A stretch of 19,945 bases of DNA from an uncultured Eubacteriales bacterium (GTDB lineage: Bacteria > Bacillota > Clostridia > UBA1381 > UBA9506), in contig CABSKZ010000013.1 in NCBI GenBank assembly GCA_902478395.1, positions 1-19,945 of the forward strand. Direction: 5' to 3'. Positions 14,131 to 19,945 of this stretch are shown here, piece after piece. Each line of letters starts with the position of its first letter. Within the stretch, counting starts at the first letter, position 1. Position numbers and translations under genes: made by a program. The notes under the pieces were generated by a model. The model had not been told where the DNA came from. It was given only the letters and a program-made list of their open reading frames with translations, and did not search any database.

Positions 14131-16335
14131 CTATGCGGATTTTTTCCTTGTCACTTCAAATACGCCGCTAATCTTGGACAGCTTCTTAACGACCAGCTCC
14201 AGCTGCGCCGTCGAACTGATTTCAATAATGATATTGATAATAGCGATACCGTCCCGCGTAGTTTTGGAATTCACAGCGTTTATCAAAATTTTCAGATCGG
14301 CAATCGTGCTCGTAATTTCCGCTAGGAGGCCCTTCTTATCGTTTGCGCAGATTTGCACTTCCGTAAAGTACGAAGCCTTTGTGGGAACACTGTCCTCCCA
14401 GTAAACCGGAATCAGCCGCTCTAACTCATTGTTCTTTTCACTAGCTAGGATATTTGGGCAGTCCGCACGGTGAACCGAAACACCGCGTCCGCGCGTGATA
14501 TAGCCAACAATCTCATCCCCCGGAACGGGGTTACAGCATCTTGAAAGGCGGACGAGGCAGTTGTCGATTCCCTCCACCACAATGCCGTTATTGCTGGAGG
14601 TTCGCTTCCGCTCCATCTGCTGCGGCGTATCGCCCGTCACCGCGATGGCTTCCGGCGCCTCCGTTTTTACCGCCTGCTTATACTCCTCCCGCAGCCGCCC
14701 GACCACCTTGTTGACGGTGAGTGCGCCGTATCCTACGGCGGCATATAAATCCTCTTCAGAATTGAAGGTATATTTTTTACAAATGGCCTCGACCCACTCC
14801 GGCCGGAACAGCTGCGCATGCGTCAGGTTTACGCGCCTAAGCTCCTTCTCTATCATATCCTTGCCGCGCACGATATTTTCTTCGCGCCGTTCCCGTTTGA
14901 ACCACTGGTTGATTTTTCCTCTCGCCTGCGAGGTTTTGCACAGCTTCAGCCAGTCCCTGCTGGGACCGTGAACCGCAGATGAGGTCATGATTTCGACGAT
15001 ATCACCATTTTGCAGCACATAGTCGAGCGTCGCGATTTTGCCGTTGACCTTCACGCCCGCCATCTTGCAGCCGACCGCGCTGTGAATCATAAACGCGAAG
15101 TCGATAGGTGTTGAGCCAGCGGGCATGTTTATGATATCGCCCTTTGGCGTAAAGACAAACACCTCGTCTGCAAATAAATCAATTTTCAGGGTCCGCATGA
15201 AGTCATCGGAATCCACGACAGAATTCTGTATTTCCAGCAGGCGGCTAATCCATTCCAGCTTCGCGTCCATGTCCGACGCGCCGTTCACACCTTCTTTGTA
15301 TTTCCAGTGCGCCGCGATACCATGCTCTGCGACGCGGTGCATCTCCCATGTCCGGATTTGGATTTCGAACGGTGTGCCGTCCGGCCCAATCACCGTCGTA
15401 TGCAGCGACTGGTACATATTCGGCTTCGGCATCGCAATGTAGTCCTTAAAGCGTCCCGGAATCGGGTAATACAGTTCATGCACCATACCGAGGACTGCAT
15501 AGCAGTCCTTCACGCTGTCCACGATGACACGGACGGCGAACAGATCGTAAATCTCATCAATACTTTTATTCTGCGTAAACATTTTTCGGTAGATGCTGTA
15601 AAAATGCTTCGCCCGCCCCGTAATATGCGCACGGATTCCCAGTTCACCAACCTTGCTGGTGAGCGATGCGATAATATCTTCGATATATTTTTCCCGTTCC
15701 CGCCGCTTTAAGCTGATGGATTCCGTAATTTCCTTATACGCAACCGGGTCGAGATACCGGAGGGATAAGTCCTCCAGCTCCATTTTGATTTTTGACATAC
15801 CGAGACGGTGTGCCAGCGCGGCATATACCTCCAGCGTTTCACGCGACTTTTCCCGCTGTTTGTCCTCACTTTTGGCTTTAATCGTCCGCATATTGTGCAG
15901 GCGGTCGGCCAGCTTGATCAGAATAACGCGGACGTCCTTCGCCATGGCAAGGAACATTTTCCGCAGATTTTCAATCTGCTGTTCTTCCTTTGTCGTGTAA
16001 TGGATTTTCGTCAGCTTGGTAACGCCGTCGACAATCACCCCAACGGAATCACCGAACATCTCCTTGATGTCCGCGACGGTATAATCTGTATCCTCCACTA
16101 CGTCATGCAGCAGCGCGCCGACCAGTGTATCGCAGTCCAGCTCCAAATCCGCAAGGATGTGCGCAACCGCGAGCGGATGCGTCAAATACGGTTCGCCGGA
16201 ATTCCGGTTCTGGCCCTGGTGTGCAGTTTTGGCCAGCTCATATGCTTTCGTAAGCTTTTCGATATTAAAATTTGGATTATATTTTAAAACTTTGGCTTTT
16301 AACTCTTCAAAGTTCTGCTGTATAAGCTGTTCCAT
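14131..16335 (-). CDS. relA: Bifunctional (p)ppGpp synthetase/hydrolase, Rel/SpoT family
   Basis: Long RSH protein controlling the stringent response: makes (p)ppGpp from GTP/GDP plus ATP and also degrades it. In the 734-residue product the HD hydrolase domain has His53, His77-Asp78 (LLHDVVEDTD) and DRLHN (145-149), all intact. The synthetase domain (about 240-350) has RFKDYIAMPKPN with RFKD at 296-299, the form found in bifunctional enzymes, and EIQIRT. TGS is at about 395-457 (EVFVFTPKGDI, VNGKIATLDYVLQNGD), a cysteine-containing region at about 597-630 (RLSRCCNPVPGDEIVGY), and a C-terminal ACT domain. ATG at 16333-16335 with an AGAGGTG site upstream. recJ ends 30 nt before it. The apt gene often found between recJ and rel is absent. 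Confidence 0.97.
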   Translation of the reverse strand: MEQLIQQNFEELKAKVLKYNPNFNIEKLTKAYELAKTAHQGQNRNSGEPYLTHPLAVAHILADLELDCDTLVGALLHDVVEDTDYTVADIKEMFGDSVGVIVDGVTKLTKIHYTTKEEQQIENLRKMFLAMAKDVRVILIKLADRLHNMRTIKAKSEDKQREKSRETLEVYAALAHRLGMSKIKMELEDLSLRYLDPVAYKEITESISLKRREREKYIEDIIASLTSKVGELGIRAHITGRAKHFYSIYRKMFTQNKSIDEIYDLFAVRVIVDSVKDCYAVLGMVHELYYPIPGRFKDYIAMPKPNMYQSLHTTVIGPDGTPFEIQIRTWEMHRVAEHGIAAHWKYKEGVNGASDMDAKLEWISRLLEIQNSVVDSDDFMRTLKIDLFADEVFVFTPKGDIINMPAGSTPIDFAFMIHSAVGCKMAGVKVNGKIATLDYVLQNGDIVEIMTSSAVHGPSRDWLKLCKTSQARGKINQWFKRERREENIVRGKDMIEKELRRVNLTHAQLFRPEWVEAICKKYTFNSEEDLYAAVGYGALTVNKVVGRLREEYKQAVKTEAPEAIAVTGDTPQQMERKRTSSNNGIVVEGIDNCLVRLSRCCNPVPGDEIVGYITRGRGVSVHRADCPNILASEKNNELERLIPVYWEDSVPTKASYFTEVQICANDKKGLLAEITSTIADLKILINAVNSKTTRDGIAIINIIIEISSTAQLELVVKKLSKISGVFEVTRKKSA

Positions 16336-16365
16336 TTGACCAGCACCTCTCTTCCTAATCCGAAT

Positions 16366-18069
16366 TTAGTCCGAAAACCGCAGATCCTTTAATAATACCT
16401 GAACCTGCCGTTCCCCGCGGAACACGTTGATGTCTAAGTTAAATACAATATCGACCATGTCCTGCAGCTTGATTTTTTCTAAGTACGCCCCCATATTGAA
16501 ACCAACTGCCTCTACATAATTGTCGCCTTTGGCAAGTGTCAGTTTCATATGCTTTCCATCGCTCAGGGGGCGGATATAGGTAACCGTCAGCTTCCGCGCG
16601 AAAAAAACTGGGCTTGCGTTCCCCATGCCGTACGGTTCCAGAATCATCAGCCTCTCGACGGTATTCATGTTGATATATTCAATTGGAAGTTCCGCGTCTA
16701 CATAGATTTTCGGGACAAAATCCGCCTCATTCATCACAGACTTTGCATATTGGTTGATGTGTTTTCGAAATTCGTCGATCCGCTCTGTTTCCACGCTCAG
16801 TCCGGCGGCCAGTTCGTGGCCGCCAAATTTCACCAGTTCGCCGGAACATTCTTCCAACGCCTGAAACAGGTTAAAACCCTTGATGCTCCGGCCGGAGCCT
16901 TTACCCATACCGTCCCCTGTGCTGATGAGAATACATGGCTTATTAAATTTTTCAGATATTTTCGAGGCCACAATCCCAATAATGCCATGATGCCAGCCCT
17001 CGTGATCCAGCACCAGAACATAGTCGTCTTCCATTTCCCGGTTATAAGCTATGATATTCAGCGCATCCTCCAAAATGCTGATTTCCGTCGCCTGCCTGTC
17101 CCTATTTTCCTCATCCAGCTGTTCTGCGTACCGCCGGGCAGTCCTGTCGTCTTTGGACAGCAACAGTTCCACCGCACATTTTGGGTCGCCCATGCGTCCC
17201 GCCGCATTGATGCGCGGCGCTATCATGAACCCGATGGAACCGGTTGTCAGGCCAGAAGTATCAATTTTCGCGGTTTCCATCAGCGTACGGACACCACGGT
17301 TCATCGTATATTTTAAAAGCTCCAGCCCCTTTTTAACGATTGCCCGGTTCTCGCCCACGAGCGGCATCACGTCTGCAACCGTCCCGATTGCCACAATATC
17401 AATATATTCCTCAATCAGTTCTTTCATGTGGAATTTCATCTGAGTGGTCAGTGCTTGCAGAAGCTTAAACACCACGCCCACACCGGCCAGCTTTTTAAAC
17501 GGATATGGACAATCCGGCTGCTTTGGATTTAAAATACAATATGCCTCCGGCAGTTCTTCCTTGCATTCATGATGATCCGTCACGATGACGTCCATTCCGC
17601 ATTCCTTTGCATACTGGACCTCATCTACCGCAGTAATGCCGCAGTCCACGGTTATCAGCAGAGAGGTGCCCAGCGCCGCAATTTTATCAATCGCCGCCCG
17701 GTTCATTCCATATCCCTCTTCCAGCCGGTCCGGTATATAATAATTTACCTCCGCTTTGTGCTCCTTCAGGAAGCTGACCAGTATCGCGGTAGATGTGATG
17801 CCGTCTACATCGTAATCACCATAGACCGTGATATGTTCTCCGCGGTCAAGGGCCTGTAAAATCCGCTGGGCCGCCGGCTCCATGCCCTTCATCAAAAACG
17901 GGTCGGGAAGCTGTTCCGCTGACGGGTGAATGAATGTTTCCACCTCCTGAACGCCGCGGTTTAACAGAATGGTTGCAATGACGGGGGGCAGGCCGTACTG
18001 CCTGCTGACCGCCAGAATATCTTCTTTTCGATTATTCCTGCTCAGCAATATCCATTTCTTTTTTTGCAT
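16366..18069 (-). CDS. recJ: Single-stranded-DNA-specific exonuclease RecJ
   Basis: 5'-3' single-strand DNA exonuclease acting in recombination and repair. The 567-residue length is typical. The DHH catalytic core shows DYDVDGITST (85-94), VDCGIT (141-146) and VTDHHEC with Asp165-His166-His167. The DHHA1 domain has GGHELAAGLSVE, and a C-terminal OB-like domain follows. I chose ATG at 18067-18069, preceded by AGGGGA at 7 nt. An in-frame TTG at 18085-18087 would add six residues and swallow that site, so it is less likely. It is the first gene of the long minus-strand run, behind a clear promoter at 18130-18158. Confidence 0.96.
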   Translation of the reverse strand: MQKKKWILLSRNNRKEDILAVSRQYGLPPVIATILLNRGVQEVETFIHPSAEQLPDPFLMKGMEPAAQRILQALDRGEHITVYGDYDVDGITSTAILVSFLKEHKAEVNYYIPDRLEEGYGMNRAAIDKIAALGTSLLITVDCGITAVDEVQYAKECGMDVIVTDHHECKEELPEAYCILNPKQPDCPYPFKKLAGVGVVFKLLQALTTQMKFHMKELIEEYIDIVAIGTVADVMPLVGENRAIVKKGLELLKYTMNRGVRTLMETAKIDTSGLTTGSIGFMIAPRINAAGRMGDPKCAVELLLSKDDRTARRYAEQLDEENRDRQATEISILEDALNIIAYNREMEDDYVLVLDHEGWHHGIIGIVASKISEKFNKPCILISTGDGMGKGSGRSIKGFNLFQALEECSGELVKFGGHELAAGLSVETERIDEFRKHINQYAKSVMNEADFVPKIYVDAELPIEYINMNTVERLMILEPYGMGNASPVFFARKLTVTYIRPLSDGKHMKLTLAKGDNYVEAVGFNMGAYLEKIKLQDMVDIVFNLDINVFRGERQVQVLLKDLRFSD

Positions 18070-18129
18070 CTTTTGTCCCCTAAACAAATCGTCTCAAGAT
18101 ATAGTATCCCATTGTATGCTTTTATACTA

Positions 18130-18158
18130 ATTATACAACTTTTTGCTTAATAGTGCAA
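18130..18158 (-). promoter_or_regulatory. Promoter of the recJ-rel-hemZ-nrdR-ung run
   Basis: Minus-strand -35 TTGCAC (18158-18153), 17-nt spacer, -10 TATAAT (18135-18130). It lies about 60 nt upstream of the recJ start and after the galK terminator. I found no other promoter of similar quality inside the run, though I did not check every gene junction exhaustively. Confidence 0.8.
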
Positions 18159-18212
18159 CTAAACTTTCTCAAATTGCTGAAAAAAAAGAAAAACGCACGC
18201 CGAATGCCATAG

Positions 18213-18246
18213 AAAAAACCAGACCGCCAGTAAGCAGTCCGGTTTT
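18213..18246 (-). terminator. Terminator of galT-galK
   Basis: On the minus strand ACCGGAC pairs with GTCTGGT (one G-U pair) around a loop of about 14 nt that may itself pair partly, followed by a T run. It lies about 50 nt after the galK stop. Confidence 0.82.
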
Positions 18247-18295
18247 TGTTACTTTTAATGAAATTTGTTTTACCAAAACACCGATTGAAACAGCC

Positions 18296-19480
18296 TTACA
18301 AAAGAAATTCCCTGCCGCCGTCTCCGATTTGCGAAACATAAAACGAAGCCGGATAACCTATGGCTTTCTCATATGCCGTGCCGACCTGGGTGATAAACTG
18401 TTGCACCGCTTCGCTCTTCACAAGCGAGACCGTACAGCCGCCAAAACCCGCGCCTGTCATGCGGGAGCCGATGACGCCGTCCACCTTTCTCGCTTCACAG
18501 ACCAGCGTATCCAGCTCGATTCCTGTCACCTCATAGTCATCCCGCAGGGAATCATGGGAAGCGTTCATCAGTGCACCGAACCGGAGCATGTCGCCCTGTT
18601 CCAATGCCTCCACGCTTTTGAGCACCCGGTCGTTTTCCGAAATGACGTGGCGCACGCGCCTGCGAACAGTTTCATTCTGAATCAAATTCTGTTTTTGCAG
18701 GAACTCCTCCATCGAAATCCCCGTCAGGTTTTCCGCCGCCGGATATGCCTTCTGCAATTCCCGCAGCCCCTCCTCGCATTCCGCCCGGCGTTCATTATAT
18801 TTCGAATCCGCAAGGCTCCGCTTTTTGTTGGTGTTGGACAGCACAAGCGTGTAGCCCTCCATATCCAGCTTCACATGGCGGTAGGTCAGGTCGTCACATT
18901 TCAAGAAAATGGCACAGTCTTTTTTCCCCATCGCAGACGCAAACTGGTCCATAATGCCGCAGTTTACGCCGATATAGTTGTGCTCCGATGCCTGCGCCAG
19001 TTTTGCGATTTCAATCATGTCAAGCGGATTGGAATCCTGTTTCTTCTCTTTGGACAGCGTGGCAAATGCCAGAGCAGTTGCGACCTGAATGGCTGCAGAG
19101 GAGGAAAGGCCGCCGCCGTGCGGAAGCGTATCATCATAGAGCATATCACAGCCAACAATTGCATACCCTGCTTTTTGCAGCTCGTCTATCACGCCTGCCT
19201 GATAATTTCCCCACCACAAATCCTTATATTGGCTGAGATTGTCAACATCCAGCGTTATCAACTCGTCCAGGTCAGTAGCTTTCAAGCGGACGGTCCGGTC
19301 ATCGCGTACCCGAAGCGCAATTGTCGTTCCCATCGTCAGAGCCGCCGGAAAAACATAGCCACCGTTATAATCCGTGTGCTCTCCTATCAGGTTCACACGT
19401 CCTGGGGACTGGAAAATACGGATTTTCCCGCCAGCCCCGTACAGCTTTTCAAATTCCTGTTTCAGTTCCGCGTTAGTCAT
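18296..19480 (-). CDS. galK: Galactokinase
   Basis: Leloir-pathway enzyme that phosphorylates galactose to galactose-1-phosphate with ATP (GHMP kinase family). In the 394-residue product the galactokinase signature GRVNLIGEHTDYNGG is at 27-41. The phosphate-binding loop GGGLSSSAA is at 122-130, preceded by LPH. The probable catalytic Asp178 is in GIMDQFAS, and the third GHMP motif TGAGFGGCTVSLV is near the C-terminus. I chose ATG at 19478-19480 because GGAGG lies 8 nt before it. A GTG two codons earlier (19486) is too close to that site. It overlaps the galT stop by 8 nt, so it is coupled to galT, and a terminator follows. Confidence 0.97.
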   Translation of the reverse strand: MTNAELKQEFEKLYGAGGKIRIFQSPGRVNLIGEHTDYNGGYVFPAALTMGTTIALRVRDDRTVRLKATDLDELITLDVDNLSQYKDLWWGNYQAGVIDELQKAGYAIVGCDMLYDDTLPHGGGLSSSAAIQVATALAFATLSKEKKQDSNPLDMIEIAKLAQASEHNYIGVNCGIMDQFASAMGKKDCAIFLKCDDLTYRHVKLDMEGYTLVLSNTNKKRSLADSKYNERRAECEEGLRELQKAYPAAENLTGISMEEFLQKQNLIQNETVRRRVRHVISENDRVLKSVEALEQGDMLRFGALMNASHDSLRDDYEVTGIELDTLVCEARKVDGVIGSRMTGAGFGGCTVSLVKSEAVQQFITQVGTAYEKAIGYPASFYVSQIGDGGREFLL

Positions 19481-19945
19481 TGGCACTTCCTCCGCTCTTT
19501 TCTAAATATTTCCGGTAGGCCGCGCGCAGCTCTTCCGCCTTCTCTTCCGGTGCGGTGGGGTTGCAGTGCGCCCAAGCCCCGGTTTCGGACGATGCATTGA
19601 ATTTCTGTTTTTCCGCAGAACGCATCGGCGGGAAGAACTCAATGTGGAAATGATAGTATTCGCCGGCTTCTTCACCATTAACCGGCGTCTGGTGCATACA
19701 CATCATGTAGGGGAAGGTATAACCGAACAGGCTGTCGAGCATCCCAACAGTTCTTTTTAACACGCTTGCAAGATTATTTTTTTCCTGTTCATTCAGCTCC
19801 GGCAGCGTGCCCAGATGGCGTTTGCTCGCAATATAAACCCCATAGGGATACTCACAGAAAAACGGCAGGAACACAACAAAATCCTCGTTCTCAAAGATAA
19901 TGCGCTTTCCAAACTCCCGCTCTGTTTTTACCATATCGCAAATCA
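19473..19945 (-). CDS. galT: Galactose-1-phosphate uridylyltransferase, C-terminal part (cut by window edge)
   Basis: Leloir-pathway enzyme that swaps UMP between UDP-glucose and galactose-1-phosphate. Only the last 157 or so codons are in the window; the frame stays open to base 19945. An in-frame ATG at 19934 is almost certainly internal, since the residues just before it (ICD, giving CDMVKTE) continue the family pattern. The readable part has GKRIIFENEDFVVFLPFF, YPYGVYI, and the second HxH motif YYHFHIEFFPP, followed by the SSETGAWAHCNPTAPEEKAEELR tail region of class I GalT. The catalytic HPH motif would lie in the missing part. The stop overlaps the galK start by 8 nt. Confidence 0.93.
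   Translation of the reverse strand, partial: ICDMVKTEREFGKRIIFENEDFVVFLPFFCEYPYGVYIASKRHLGTLPELNEQEKNNLASVLKRTVGMLDSLFGYTFPYMMCMHQTPVNGEEAGEYYHFHIEFFPPMRSAEKQKFNASSETGAWAHCNPTAPEEKAEELRAAYRKYLEKSGGSAND

Noticed and set aside
16549..17316. A 255-codon plus-strand frame inside recJ, and similar ones inside rel (15808-16287) and pheS (1243-1899)
   Set aside because: Each is antisense to an intact conserved gene, shows biased shadow composition, and matches no family I recognise.
18143..19600. A 485-codon plus-strand open frame opposite galK and galT
   Set aside because: It lies wholly over well-supported minus-strand genes and the galK terminator, has no recognisable motif or ribosome binding site, and is rich in His, Arg, Cys and Phe as expected for an antisense shadow.
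1..19945. CRISPR arrays, insertion sequences, tRNA/rRNA genes, prophage, toxin-antitoxin or defence genes
   Set aside because: No repeat-spacer pattern, transposase, integrase, tRNA-like cloverleaf or small gene pair was seen on either strand; nearly all sequence is accounted for by housekeeping genes.

Overview
The window looks like a chromosomal segment of an anaerobic Firmicute of class Clostridia, probably Oscillospirales/Ruminococcaceae-like. This is inferred from separate (unfused) SecD and SecF, a T-box leader on pheST, a recJ-rel-metallohydrolase-hemZ cluster, NrdR, and frequent AGGAGG-type ribosome binding sites with GTG starts. Base composition is even throughout, and I saw no tRNA, rRNA, CRISPR, transposase, phage or plasmid genes. 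It reads as a core-genome region.

Layout, left to right: (1) 1-2432, minus strand: pheST (phenylalanyl-tRNA synthetase; pheT runs off the left edge) behind a promoter and a Phe-specific T-box riboswitch. (2) 2516-4805, plus strand: secD-secF, with a consensus promoter divergent from the pheS promoter and a strong terminator. (3) 4806-5166: gene-free stretch holding a possible structured RNA with its own terminator-like hairpin, then the terminator of the facing operon. (4) 5167-7372, minus: an OmpR-type response regulator and its sensor kinase, translationally coupled. (5) 7382-10142, minus: a NitT/TauT/NMT1-type ABC importer (ATPase, permease, lipoprotein), with an inverted repeat over its putative promoter and a terminator at its end. 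(6) 10184-18158, minus: a compact seven-gene run, recJ-rel-MBL hydrolase-hemZ-nrdR-ung-DEDDh exonuclease, with one good promoter before recJ and one terminator after the exonuclease. (7) 18213-19945, minus: the end of galT, then galK with a terminator.

How the parts work together: the recJ-to-exonuclease run groups DNA repair and nucleic-acid processing (RecJ, Ung, DEDDh exonuclease), dNTP supply control (NrdR), stringent response (Rel), a glyoxalase-II-like hydrolase and a radical-SAM HemZ. Gaps are about 20-35 nt or the genes overlap, which suggests one transcript. galT-galK are the Leloir-pathway enzymes. The two-component system lies directly downstream of the ABC importer but has its own promoter, so a functional link is only a possibility.

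I found no convincing undescribed multi-gene system. The items most worth a second look are the unassigned structured intergenic RNA (about 4830-4990), the operator-like inverted repeat before the ABC importer, a HemZ lacking the usual N-terminal region, and a DEDDh exonuclease with a C-terminal zinc ribbon next to ung and nrdR.
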